From assembly GCF_001422665.1 (NCBI RefSeq), contig NZ_LMLU01000005.1:186001-250000 (forward strand): DNA of 64,000 nucleotides, in the 5' to 3' direction. This document shows, piece by piece, positions 33,454 to 42,681 of this stretch (within the stretch, counting starts at the first letter, position 1; the number at the start of each line of letters is the position of its first letter). Made by a program: the position numbers and the translations under genes. This stretch comes from Arthrobacter sp. Leaf234. Lineage in GTDB: Bacteria; Actinomycetota; Actinomycetes; Actinomycetales; Micrococcaceae. Below the pieces are notes generated by a model. That model worked only from the letters and a program-made list of their open reading frames with translations, was not told the origin of the DNA and searched no databases.

Positions 33454-36400
33454 ATGGCGCTCTATAACGAGAAGGAGTTCGAGCGCGAACTATGCGAGTA
33501 CCTCGCCGCGCACGGCTGGCTGTACTCCGAGAACGGCACGGGCTACGACAAGGAACTCGCCCTCTACCCGGAGGACGTCCGCGCCTGGCTCCACGAGACC
33601 CAGCCCGAACAACTGCGGAAGATTGTTGACCCGAACGAGAACCAGCCGGCTCAAGACAAGGCCTTCAGGCGCATCCTCGAACGCCTGGTCAAGGTCCTTG
33701 ACACCCCGCTGGAAAACGGCGGCGGCACGCTCGCGGTGCTGCGCAACGGCCTCAAGGTGACGCCGTCGGCGTTCTCCATGTGTCAGTTCAAGCCGGCGGA
33801 CAAGCTGAACCCGAAGACGATCACCGACTACTCGAAGGTCCGCCTGCGTGTGATGCGGCAGGTCTACTACTCCTCCGGCAACCAGAACAGCATCGACCTG
33901 GTGTTCTTCGTCAATGGTTTGCCCGTGGCCACGATGGAGCTCAAAACCGATTTTTCGCAGACGGTGCGGGACGCCGTCGAGCAGTACAGAACCGCTCGCC
34001 TGCCCGTCGACCCGGCGACCCGACGCGTCGAACCGCTGTTGTCCTTCGGGCACCGCGCGCTGGTGCACTTCGCCGTCTCCAACAGCGAGGCGTTCATGAC
34101 CACCCACCTGCAGGGAGCGCAGACCCGGTTTCTGCCCTTCAACATGGGCGACAATGGGCATAAGGGCAATCCCGACAATCCGCAGGGCTCGGCTACCAGC
34201 TACCTCTGGGAGCGGGTGCTGCAGCGTGATTCTTGGTTGACCATCCTGGGCAAGTTTATCCACCTGCAGGTGGACAGGAGGACAGACCCGATCACGGGCA
34301 AGACGATGGTGGACAAGTCCCTGCTCTTCCCGCGCTTCCACCAGTGGGAGGCCGTGAACCAGCTTGCTGAGACCGCTGCCGCTGAGGGCCCTGGCCAGCG
34401 GTACCTGATCCAGCACTCGGCCGGCTCGGGCAAGACCAACTCCATCGCCTGGACGGCGCACCGGCTCAACTCCCTGCACACCGCGTCCGGAAGTAAGGTC
34501 TTCGACTCGGTGATCGTCATCAGCGACCGCAAGGTCCTGGACGGCCAGCTGCGGGACGCAGTGCAGCAGTTGGAGAAGACGCAGGGCGTCTTCGAGGCCA
34601 TCACCTCGACCGGCGGGTCGAAATCGGCCGCGCTGTCCGAAGCGCTCTTGGCCGGCAGGCAGATCATCGGGGTGACGCTGCAGACCTTTCCCTTCGCGCT
34701 GGACGCTATCGAGAAGGACACGGGCCTGGCCGGGCGCACCTACGCGATCATCGCCGACGAGGCGCACAGCTCCCAGTCCGGGGAGGCCGCCAAGACCCTG
34801 AAGAAGGTCCTCACCTCTGTGGGCGCGGGATCCAAGGAAGCGGACGACGACGTCGACGTTGATGCCGAGGACGTCCTCGCCGCGGAGATGACCAATCGGG
34901 CCGAGAGCCGCAACATCTCGTTCTTCGCCTTCACCGCGACGCCGAAGGCGAAGACTCTTGAGCTGTTCGGGCGAAAGGACGGCACCGGCATCCCCCAAGC
35001 GTTCCACGTCTACTCGATGGAGCAGGCCATCGAGGAAGGCTTCATCCTCGATGTTCTGAAGAACTACACCCCGTACAAGCTCGCGTTCAAGCTGGCGCAC
35101 AACGGGGTGGACTACGACGCCGACAACGCCGTCGTCGAGAAGTCCGAGGCTGTGAAGCAGCTGATGCGGTGGGTCAAGCTGCACCCGTACAACATCACTC
35201 AGAAGGTAGCGATCGTCGTCGAGCACTTCCGCTCGAACGTGCGCCACCACCTCGCCGGCCGGGCGAAGGCCATGGTCGTCACGGGGTCACGGAAGGAGGC
35301 CGTCCGCTACAAGCTCGCCATCGACAAGTACATCGGGGAGAAGGGGTACAAGGACCTTGCTGCGCTGGTGGCGTTCTCCGGCGAGGTGACGGATCTGGAC
35401 TCGGGGCCGTCTGCTTTCACCGAGACCACCATGAACCCCGGTCTGAAGGGTCGCGAGCTGCCGAAGGCGTTCGACACTGACGAGTTTCAGGTCATGTTGG
35501 TGGCCAACAAGTTTCAGACGGGGTTCGACCAGCCACTCCTGGTCGCGATGTATGTGGACAAGAGGCTGTCCGGTATCTCTGCTGTTCAGACCCTGTCTCG
35601 ACTGAATCGGGTGACGACTGGCAAGGACCAGACCTTCGTGCTGGATTTTGTGAATGATCCGGACGAGATCCTTGCCGCGTTCCGCCAGTACCACACCACG
35701 GCCGAGCTTTCCGGGGTGACGGACCCGGATATCGTCCATGACCTGCAGTCCAAGCTCGACGGGGCCGGCATCTACGACCAGAGCGATGTCGAACGTGCCG
35801 TGCAGGTGTGGATCGGCAAGGCCAGCCATGAGGAGCTCACGGCGTCGGTAGCCCCGGCGAGGTCGGTTTTCCGTACGCGCTATCGGGCAGCGGTCGAGGC
35901 CAAAGACACGCCAGCGCAGGATGCCCTCGAGCTGTTCCGCAAGGATCTCGGCACCTTTATCAGGGCTTACGACTTCCTCTCGCAAATCATCGACTACCAG
36001 GACACCGATCTCGAGAAGCGCTCGGTCTTCTACCGGCTGCTCATCCGCGTGATACGCGCGGACAACCAAGACCGGGAGACCATCGACCTGTCCGATGTGG
36101 TGATGACGCACTACAAGCTGCAGAAGCAACAGAAGGCGGATTTACGCCTCGCCGAAGGGGACCCCGAACAGCTTGAGCCGATGAGGCAACCCGGGTCCGG
36201 CATGGTGCACGATCCAGACAAGCTGCGGTGGACCGAAATTATCGAGCAGGTCAACGGATTCTTTGAAGGCTCTGGTCTGTCCGACGCCGACCAGCTCTCG
36301 GTGGCCGAGACCGTCTTGAAGAAGGCCCTCGAGAACGAGACACTGCGTGGCCAGGCGCAGGCCAACGGAAAGGTCGACTTCTACTCCTCACCCAAGATCC

Positions 36401-36555
36401 TCAGCAGCGTCGAGGACACCATCATCGAAGCCGGCGAGCAGCACGCCAAGGGCATTGGCTGGCTACTGTCGTCGGACAGACTGCTCGGGTTTATCGATGT
36501 TCTGCGGACCATGGGGATGTATGAGCAGTTCAGAGCGGACAACGTCGCTCAATAG
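33454..36555 (+). CDS. hsdR: Type I restriction-modification, endonuclease/translocase subunit
   Basis: 1033 residues. N-terminal PD-(D/E)XK nuclease with VATMELKTDF (about 157-166), then an SF2 helicase motor: Walker A HSAGSGKTNSIAW (about 322-334), DEAHSSQSG (about 434-442), FFAFTATPKAK and later LSRLNRV. C-terminal helical domain for complex assembly. ATP-driven translocation ends in random cleavage of foreign DNA. It follows hsdS after two bases; no sign of breakage, so the system appears functional. Confidence 0.92.
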   Translation: MALYNEKEFERELCEYLAAHGWLYSENGTGYDKELALYPEDVRAWLHETQPEQLRKIVDPNENQPAQDKAFRRILERLVKVLDTPLENGGGTLAVLRNGLKVTPSAFSMCQFKPADKLNPKTITDYSKVRLRVMRQVYYSSGNQNSIDLVFFVNGLPVATMELKTDFSQTVRDAVEQYRTARLPVDPATRRVEPLLSFGHRALVHFAVSNSEAFMTTHLQGAQTRFLPFNMGDNGHKGNPDNPQGSATSYLWERVLQRDSWLTILGKFIHLQVDRRTDPITGKTMVDKSLLFPRFHQWEAVNQLAETAAAEGPGQRYLIQHSAGSGKTNSIAWTAHRLNSLHTASGSKVFDSVIVISDRKVLDGQLRDAVQQLEKTQGVFEAITSTGGSKSAALSEALLAGRQIIGVTLQTFPFALDAIEKDTGLAGRTYAIIADEAHSSQSGEAAKTLKKVLTSVGAGSKEADDDVDVDAEDVLAAEMTNRAESRNISFFAFTATPKAKTLELFGRKDGTGIPQAFHVYSMEQAIEEGFILDVLKNYTPYKLAFKLAHNGVDYDADNAVVEKSEAVKQLMRWVKLHPYNITQKVAIVVEHFRSNVRHHLAGRAKAMVVTGSRKEAVRYKLAIDKYIGEKGYKDLAALVAFSGEVTDLDSGPSAFTETTMNPGLKGRELPKAFDTDEFQVMLVANKFQTGFDQPLLVAMYVDKRLSGISAVQTLSRLNRVTTGKDQTFVLDFVNDPDEILAAFRQYHTTAELSGVTDPDIVHDLQSKLDGAGIYDQSDVERAVQVWIGKASHEELTASVAPARSVFRTRYRAAVEAKDTPAQDALELFRKDLGTFIRAYDFLSQIIDYQDTDLEKRSVFYRLLIRVIRADNQDRETIDLSDVVMTHYKLQKQQKADLRLAEGDPEQLEPMRQPGSGMVHDPDKLRWTEIIEQVNGFFEGSGLSDADQLSVAETVLKKALENETLRGQAQANGKVDFYSSPKILSSVEDTIIEAGEQHAKGIGWLLSSDRLLGFIDVLRTMGMYEQFRADNVAQ

Positions 36556-37124
36556 AGCCGGCGTGTCGCTCTCCGGAGGCCTACACCGTAGCCACCCGCT
36601 ACGACCCGCTGGCTTGCCTACTTGGAGCGTGTACAGCGGCGGGCCCGGGGCCGCGGCGCCCAAGCGGATCGATCGCGCGGACAGCGGCCCTGCGGTCCTC
36701 CGGGACGAGAGGCTTCCGCTTGTTCGCTGCCTGCGGCAGTGGCGGCCTGTCGATCCGCTCCTTCGGGGTTCGGTAATAGTACCCGTAGGGGTTCTAACGG
36801 AGAGCGAAGAACACTCAGATCTACTAGGTAGGGACGGCACCGATTCAGCGCGGAAGATTGGTGTTCCTGATCCGACCTCATCTACAGGGTGTGTGATGAA
36901 CCAAATCAACCAAGTCGAGCGCTCTGCGGCGAATTCAGTATACGAGAATGAAAATTCCTGGAATAAGGTGAAATACACTCTTTGGTCGGCTCAAACGAAG
37001 AACTTGGAGGCCCTACTCGCCACTTTGTAGGTACTCATGAGTTCTGACCGGATACAGCCGAGGAATTAAGATTCAAAGTACTATTCAGGTCGACCGATTA
37101 ATAAGCTTGAGCTAAGCTTGAGCA
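36556..37124. other. Intergenic region behind hsdR; AT-rich toward its right end
   Basis: 569 bp with no convincing large gene. It contains a 10-bp perfect inverted repeat AGCGGATCGA (36663-36672) / TCGATCCGCT (36750-36759). A possible 44-codon ORF lies at 36896-37030 (MNQINQVERSAANSVYENEN…) with a weak ribosome site. A perfect tandem repeat of TAAGCTTGAGC lies at 37102-37112 and 37113-37123, one base before the next gene. GC falls sharply from about 36790. Confidence 0.5.
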
Positions 37125-37886
37125 ATGACTCGTCGCAATCAAGCCGGTGCTACTCAAGGAACGGAGCAGGGAGGGGGTGCAGAGGCCTGGTACGTTCTTG
37201 CTTGGAAGTTTCCGGTAATTCGTGAGCTTCTCGTGGCGCTCGCTGTCGGAGGCCTGGTCAGCGGCGCCGGCATCTGGGCTCAAATGCACATCGACGATCG
37301 GCGATCTGCCACCGAGGAGCGCCGGGAGAACCTCCGGTTCGTTCGTGAGTTGTCTGTAAATGGCGAGAGAGGTAAGCCTTTAGTAGGGATTGATTTGCTG
37401 GGGCAGCAACTTACGGGTCTCGACTTACGGGGAGCCCGGTTAGACGGCGCCGTATTATCAGAGTCGAGCCTACAATTTTCTCGCCTGGATGGAGCCAATC
37501 TGGAGAACACCGTGGCCGTTGGTGCACAACTTTGGGGTACACAGCTACCGAAAGCGAACCTGACTGCGGGCGATTTTAGCAGCGCGGATTTTGATCAAGC
37601 CAACTTGCAGGAGGCGCTACTGATTAAGGCCGTATTCTCAGGGGCAAATCTGAGGTCAGTTAATCTTTCGGGCGCTGATGTGAGCGGGGCAGACTTTGAA
37701 GGCGCCGATCTGCGAGGTGCAAATTTCGGCGAGACCGGCGTAGATGGAATCTGCTACGACGACCAAACAAGATGGCCAATCGGTTTTCTCATACCGGACA
37801 ACACTCCCCAGAATTGTCGGTCAGTGAAGGGAGATCGGGATGGCGATGGGCAGTTCGATCAGTGGACTCACACAAGTGGGTCATAA
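37125..37886 (+). CDS. Membrane-anchored pentapeptide-repeat protein
   Basis: 253 residues: a short cytoplasmic start, one membrane helix at about 34-52 (ELLVALAVGGLVSGAGIWA), then a right-handed pentapeptide beta-helix (about 85-205) with A(D/N)LXX units such as LDLRGARLDGA, ANLENTVAV and GADLRGANFGE. A C-terminal segment has GDRDGDGQFDQW, which looks like a calcium-binding loop. Function unknown; pentapeptide proteins with a helix occur in some defence islands and as scaffolds. Lower GC than the chromosome. It lies inside the restriction island and convergent to the ATPase gene. Confidence 0.75.
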   Translation: MTRRNQAGATQGTEQGGGAEAWYVLAWKFPVIRELLVALAVGGLVSGAGIWAQMHIDDRRSATEERRENLRFVRELSVNGERGKPLVGIDLLGQQLTGLDLRGARLDGAVLSESSLQFSRLDGANLENTVAVGAQLWGTQLPKANLTAGDFSSADFDQANLQEALLIKAVFSGANLRSVNLSGADVSGADFEGADLRGANFGETGVDGICYDDQTRWPIGFLIPDNTPQNCRSVKGDRDGDGQFDQWTHTSGS

Positions 37887-37991
37887 TAGAGCGTGCGCCT
37901 ATAAAGAACCATCAACTAGCCCACACTTTCGTCTAGATGACCTACAGGAGTGGACTTTGTGTTGTCTCTCGTTTCCTACTAATTCCGTCAT

Positions 37992-39641
37992 TTATGCGAT
38001 ATCTAGGGCGCGGTGATAAGTACGGTGCACGTAAGCGAAGCGCATTCCGGAAAGTCGGCCAGCGACGTCGAGGTATCTAGCGTCCGATGTTGCGAAGGTC
38101 GGGGCCCCTGAATTGACCGCACAACCAACGAAGCCAACCTTATAGAGAAATTTGATCAAAGGGCCGTACATCTTTTCTCGGCTCGTCTCTCCTGGTGCCC
38201 ACGCGCCCTCGCTCAGATTCATAAGCCAATCCGATTCACTCATTGGATAATCCTGAGATAGCAGCATCGCATCGCTTAGCCGCTGTTCAAACTCCGGAAT
38301 TTCCATCCTTGTGCTGGCTCCTCTGAAAACCTCGAGAACTTTGTCGATACCGGGATAAGTTGCTTTCCATTCATCGCGAAAGGCTAGTAGACGCCCCGCA
38401 GAATAATTGTATTCTGCATGCTTGATATGTTCCCATGTGATGTATGGAGTCCCGCTGGCCGCTGATATGCATTCATTAGCAAAGGATATAAGGTCGCGCG
38501 GTCTTAGTAGTGTGCGGTCGATTATGTACTGGAACGGGTCTCCCATTCGTTGGTTCTTCGAAGGTAGGATTTCCGCCAGCTTCGTGATGCTGTGGTGGCG
38601 CTCGTTAGCAACGACTTGTACGCGGCGATCAATCAATTCCTTGAGATCTGCGGGCGTCCAGCTCAAATTGAGAATTAGGGATCGATACTTTTCTTCCTGG
38701 CCGGCGCTGCGGCCGAAGTCTATCTGTTCGAGGAGGTTCGTTCTCAGGGCGACAACAACCTTTAAGTGCCTCACTTTCTGTAGATCATGGACCACTCGAA
38801 AGAGGGAGCGAATAAGATCATTCTTTGTGTCTGATTCTACCCAGTCTAGATCAAGATCATCAATGATGACATACATATGATTATGGTGAGAGTCGAGAAT
38901 GTCTTCGTCGAGCACTTCGATCATCTTATTCATTTTAGTCAACTGTGACTGATTGACAACTCGCGTGAATCGGTCGACATATTGCTTCTTTTCCTCTTTG
39001 GTGTACGCAGATGATTTCAGTGCGCCAATGCGAGCGTCAATCGGAGTGAAGTCAAATCCAAGTCCGGCTTCCAGCTCGATGTTGCGGCTGAGCGACTCGG
39101 TTATGTCGCGGACTCGTTCATCTGCTTCATTCCAGAACTTGTCCTCAAACTCACTGAAGTACTCTAGGGCTCGCTTTTTGCCTGAATCCTTAGTTATTCG
39201 CTCCTTCAGCGACTCTATGAAAGTCGCCTTTTCATACTGCCCCTCGATACGGTACCGTTTGCGAATTATTTCGACGAGTAAGACGTGCTTCCACAATGCG
39301 CGCCAAAAAGAATCTATCTCGACGTCCAATGAGCGAAGGTACTTAAATACTTGCTGATCGGTTATGTATTGGAGTGCTAAATTCTCCGGGCTTAATCGAA
39401 TTATGTGCTCCTTATTCGCTCGCTCAAGCGTGGTAAGGGCCGCTGATTTTCCGCTACCGGTTCTACCTATCACGAAACACCTCGGGTCCTGTAGTGACTC
39501 GATCGCTTCGTAGTCTCCTGTCAGTTGAAAGGCTGCCGACAATAACGGGTCTGCTTCAGCTTGCGCCCCACCGAGGTTGAAGGCGCTGCTCAAATTCTTC
39601 TTTTCCTTTGGCGTTCTATCCTTCTGCGTTCTAGTTGCCAT
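37992..39641 (-). CDS. P-loop ATPase resembling the Sll1717 family
   Basis: 549 residues from ATG MATRTQKD (GGGGA about 13 bases upstream; a start 18 codons earlier is possible). Walker A GRTGSGKSA (59-67) and Walker B MYVIIDDLDLDW (256-267), followed by the sensor-like VVVALRTNLLEQIDF and a C-terminal winged or helical part (DPFQYIIDRTLLRPRDLISFANECI). The pattern is of KAP/STAND-like ATPases of the Sll1717 group, which turn up in defence islands with no established mechanism. Its base composition is the most AT-rich of the window, a strong sign of horizontal transfer. Confidence 0.72.
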   Translation of the reverse strand: MATRTQKDRTPKEKKNLSSAFNLGGAQAEADPLLSAAFQLTGDYEAIESLQDPRCFVIGRTGSGKSAALTTLERANKEHIIRLSPENLALQYITDQQVFKYLRSLDVEIDSFWRALWKHVLLVEIIRKRYRIEGQYEKATFIESLKERITKDSGKKRALEYFSEFEDKFWNEADERVRDITESLSRNIELEAGLGFDFTPIDARIGALKSSAYTKEEKKQYVDRFTRVVNQSQLTKMNKMIEVLDEDILDSHHNHMYVIIDDLDLDWVESDTKNDLIRSLFRVVHDLQKVRHLKVVVALRTNLLEQIDFGRSAGQEEKYRSLILNLSWTPADLKELIDRRVQVVANERHHSITKLAEILPSKNQRMGDPFQYIIDRTLLRPRDLISFANECISAASGTPYITWEHIKHAEYNYSAGRLLAFRDEWKATYPGIDKVLEVFRGASTRMEIPEFEQRLSDAMLLSQDYPMSESDWLMNLSEGAWAPGETSREKMYGPLIKFLYKVGFVGCAVNSGAPTFATSDARYLDVAGRLSGMRFAYVHRTYHRALDIA

Positions 39642-39808
39642 AGCTGGTTCTGTTCCCCTCGGTGTGCCTGTATCTTCTAGCTTCAGTCGGATCATACGCT
39701 GAGATCAGGGGAGGAAGTAGAGACCGCGTTTATCGTCGTAGCGTCTACGCTCGCGAAGTTTGCAGTCCGCGGTGGTCCCTTCTGGCCGTTATTCGAAGTA
39801 CGGCGAGG

Positions 39809-40309
39809 ATGTTTGTCGATGATCCGCAGCAGTTCGTCCCGGAGATGCTCGAGGGCCCCGCGCTCGCCAACCCGGACACGCTGAAGTACGTGCCCGAGTA
39901 CAACCTGATTATGCGCGCCGACGGCCCGGACGAGAGCAAGGTGTCCATCATCCAGGGCTCCGGTTCCGGGCACGAGCCGGCCCACGTGATGATCGTGGGT
40001 AAGGGCATGCTCGACGCCGCGTGTCCGGGTGACGTGTTCGCGGCACCGCCGTTCGACTACGTGTACGAGACCGCCAAGCTCATGGCGTCGCCCAAGGGCG
40101 TGCTGCTGCTGGTGAACAACTACACGGGCGACAAGATGGTGTTCGAGATGGCCGAGGAGATGTCCTCGGCGGACGGCATCGAGGTGAAGACCCCGTTCAT
40201 CAATGACGACGTCTCCGTGGAGGACTCCACCTACACGATCGGGCGCCGTGGGGTGGCGGGCAACTTCTTCGTCATCAAGGCCGTCGGCGCCGCCTCCGAG
40301 CGGGGCGCT
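39809..40309 (+). pseudogene. dhaK: Truncated dihydroxyacetone kinase subunit K copy
   Basis: From the third base pair block on, the DNA follows the intact dhaK at 49961-50956 closely (DPQQFVPEMLEG…LKYVPEYNLIMRADGPD…SGSGHEPAHVMIVGKGMLDA) through GVAGNFFVIKAVGAASERGA. It then stops matching at about 40309. The first codons are altered (ATG-TTT for ATG-AAG-AAG-TTC) and its upstream sequence is that of the restriction island. The half containing the histidine that binds dihydroxyacetone covalently is absent, so no kinase can be made. Differences from the intact copy (about one base in 15) indicate a diverged strain or old duplication. Confidence 0.85.
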
Positions 40310-40355
40310 ATCCTGAAACCCCGAGCGCAGCGTCGTGCCCGGTTGCAGGAGACAG

Positions 40356-42197
40356 GTGCCGTACATGCAGCAGCTTCCTACGCCCAGCAACACCCAGAAC
40401 CAGCAGAACCACACGCAGCCCTCCCAGCTCGACCGCATCACCGAACTCGCTGGCGACCTCGCCGGGCAGTTTGAACTGGTCCCGCTCCTCGAGCGTGTCC
40501 TCGGGCACGCCGCCGCTCTGCTCGGGTGCGAGAGCGGCTCCATCTCGATCGTCCACGAAACCGAGGGCTACTACCGCAAGGAAGTGGACCAGGGCGTCGG
40601 CTGCCGTGAGGGCCAGACCTTCCCCCTGACGGAAGGCCTCACCGGGCAGATCGTGAATACCCGCGGCACCGTCATCCTCGATCGCTACGCGTCCGTGCCG
40701 ATTGGCCACATCGACCCGGCAGACCCTCGGTGGGGGAGCGCCGTCATCGGCGTCCCCATCACCTGGGCCGGCACGATCATCGGTACGTTCGCGATCTTCA
40801 GTGACGGTCCCGGCCGCGTCTTCAGCTCCGGCGACGCCTCGCTCGTGGAACTGTTCGCAAATCACGCCGCCATCGCTATCATGAACTCTCGGCTCCACCA
40901 GGCCGCCGCTGCAAAAGAACGCGAGGCCGCGGTCGCAGGGGAACGCGAGCGCGCCGTACAGGAGGTCCACGAGACCATCGGCCGGTCCCTGGGCTCGCTC
41001 CTGCTGCACCTCGACCGCGCGGACAAGGCGACGCCGGGCGGATCGCCCTCCACCCAGCACATCGACTCCGCCCGGGTGCTCGCCCACGAGGCGCTCTTCG
41101 AGACCCGCCGCACCGTGCTGGGACTTGGGCCCTCCAGCCTCGCGGACCGCTCGCTGGAGGAAGCGGTCCGCCAGGAACTCGACCGGGTGAGCGCGAACGA
41201 GACGATGGACGTGACGCTCCTCGTGACCGGCACTCCTCATGAACTGGCGCCCGTCGTCGCCCATCAGCTCTTCATGATCATCCAGGAGGCCGTGGCCAAC
41301 GCGGTGGCGCATGCCCGCGCAACCGCGTGCCGGGTGGGCATCTTTTACGACACCTCCGGGATCACGGCCGTCGTCGAGGACAACGGCCGCGGGTTCGAGG
41401 GGCAGGAGAGCACGGACCTGAAGGGCAGTCGGCTCGGTCTGCACGGCATGGCAGCAAGGGCCCATTACCTCCGGGGCGAGCTCCACGTGGAGTCGACGTT
41501 GGGTTGGGGGACGAGCATCCGGGCGCAGGTGCCGTACTCCTCCAACGGCGACGCCTCCCGCGAACGGTGGAAGGTCCTCGTTGCCTGCACCCAGCCCCTT
41601 CTTCGGGCCGGGCTCGTCCGGCTGCTCGAGACGTCCGAGCCGTCGGTACAGGTACTCGGCGAGTTCGGGACGCTCGAGGACCTCACGGAGTCGGTGTCTC
41701 TCCTGCAGCCGGACATGATCGTCCTCGACGAGCACCTGCTGGCCCGGTATGCCGATGCCCGGGTGGCGGAGGCTGACACTGTCGAGCGGCCGGTAGTCGC
41801 CGTCGTCGATCATCTCGCGGACGAACTCCTGGCGGCCGCCGCGTCGTCGGGCGTGCGGGGCTTCCTCTCGTTGTCCTCGACGCCGGCGGAGGTGGCGCGT
41901 GTCGTCGTCGCCGCCGCCCGCGGCGACGCCCTGCTGGACGGGGCGATGTTCACACGGCTCACGGTAAATCGCGCGGCGGACACAGGCGAGGTGATATCAC
42001 TGACGGCCCGCGAACTCGAGGTGCGGGACCTCCTGGCCGAAGGGCTGGCTGACAAGCAGATCGCCACGCGGCTCGCCATCTCGGTGAAGACGGTCGAGAA
42101 GCATGTGAGCGCCATGCTGCGGAAGACCGGGGCACGTAACCGCACCATGCTGGTGGGCCTGCAGCACCAGGGTCAGGCAATCGCGAACTCCAGATAG
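40356..42197 (+). CDS. Fused GAF sensor histidine kinase and LuxR-type response regulator
   Basis: 613 residues from GTG (AGGAG upstream); an ATG three codons later is possible. Order: GAF domain (about 25-170), HisKA_3 dimerisation helix with the phospho-acceptor His in RAVQEVHETIGRSL (about 205), HATPase (about 290-400, EDNGRGFEG and GLHGMAARA), a degenerate receiver (about 410-520) keeping MIVLDEH but lacking the acidic pair, and a LuxR helix-turn-helix (about 540-605, LTARELEVRDLLAEGLADKQIA). Sensor and DNA-binding output are in one chain, so classical phosphotransfer to a separate regulator may not be needed. It follows the dhaK fragment. Its last 12 codons recur at about 46976-47014. 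Confidence 0.82.
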   Translation: MPYMQQLPTPSNTQNQQNHTQPSQLDRITELAGDLAGQFELVPLLERVLGHAAALLGCESGSISIVHETEGYYRKEVDQGVGCREGQTFPLTEGLTGQIVNTRGTVILDRYASVPIGHIDPADPRWGSAVIGVPITWAGTIIGTFAIFSDGPGRVFSSGDASLVELFANHAAIAIMNSRLHQAAAAKEREAAVAGERERAVQEVHETIGRSLGSLLLHLDRADKATPGGSPSTQHIDSARVLAHEALFETRRTVLGLGPSSLADRSLEEAVRQELDRVSANETMDVTLLVTGTPHELAPVVAHQLFMIIQEAVANAVAHARATACRVGIFYDTSGITAVVEDNGRGFEGQESTDLKGSRLGLHGMAARAHYLRGELHVESTLGWGTSIRAQVPYSSNGDASRERWKVLVACTQPLLRAGLVRLLETSEPSVQVLGEFGTLEDLTESVSLLQPDMIVLDEHLLARYADARVAEADTVERPVVAVVDHLADELLAAAASSGVRGFLSLSSTPAEVARVVVAAARGDALLDGAMFTRLTVNRAADTGEVISLTARELEVRDLLAEGLADKQIATRLAISVKTVEKHVSAMLRKTGARNRTMLVGLQHQGQAIANSR

Positions 42198-42215
42198 ACG
42201 GCGACGCCGGCGGAG
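42168..42215 (-). pseudogene. Tail of a GlcG/HbpS-like gene
   Basis: About 45 bases overlapping the kinase 3' end correspond to the last codons of the intact gene at 46993-47430 (ASAG…YLEFA). Nothing else of the gene follows. Together with the kinase-tail copy near 46990 it marks a recombination join. Confidence 0.55.
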
Positions 42216-42269
42216 GCCTACGTACTGACGCGCCATCAGCACCCTCGCCAAGTGCAGCACAGAGGATGG

Positions 42270-42562
42270 TTACGAAGCCCCCGCGGCGGTGGCGTCAAGG
42301 ATGAACCGGGCGGTCTCCTGCGGCTGGTCCCAGTGCGGAAAGTGCCCGCACTCCTCAAAGACGTGCAGGGTGGCGTCCGGATAGAGCGACATGGCGACGG
42401 CGGCCTCACTGAGCGGGGTGACCCTGTCCGACCGGCCCCAGCCGAACGCCAGCGTGCCCTTGATCGTCCCCTGGGACGCGCCTGCCTGGCGCGGCCCGTG
42501 CGCGAGCGACCTGCGTGCTTCGTCGAGACTGGGCGAGGTGGCAAATCCGCGGAGCTCCGTGC
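42270..42562 (-). pseudogene. 3' fragment of an alpha/beta hydrolase
   Basis: The last 97 codons (ELRGFATSPSLDEARRSLAH…FILDATAAGAS, stop at 42270) match the intact hydrolase at 45573-46364 with scattered substitutions. Homology ends near 42562, and the catalytic elbow is missing. The bases 42563-42673 before the insertion sequence hold no recognisable gene; an AAGCTTGAGC copy at 42659-42668 repeats the motif found before the pentapeptide gene. Confidence 0.85.
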
Positions 42563-42673
42563 TGCTACCAAAATTGTTGGATCGGAACCGGCGTCCGGTG
42601 AGCAGGACTCAATTAGTAAGGAGCCGATCGTCAATTAGAACAAGTCATCAGATCAATCAAGCTTGAGCAGTTG

Positions 42674-42681
42674 AGATTTGT
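42674..42681. repeat. Left 8-bp target-site duplication
   Basis: AGATTTGT immediately outside the left inverted repeat; identical copy at 44118-44125. Confidence 0.92.

Noticed and set aside
36347-37030. 227-codon frame behind hsdR
   Set aside because: Most of it overlaps the hsdR end in another frame and shows no conserved pattern; only the last 44 codons could be a small gene.
30060-39808. The restriction island as a prophage or integrative element
   Set aside because: No integrase, tRNA attachment site, flanking direct repeat or phage structural gene was seen; homologous import is simpler.
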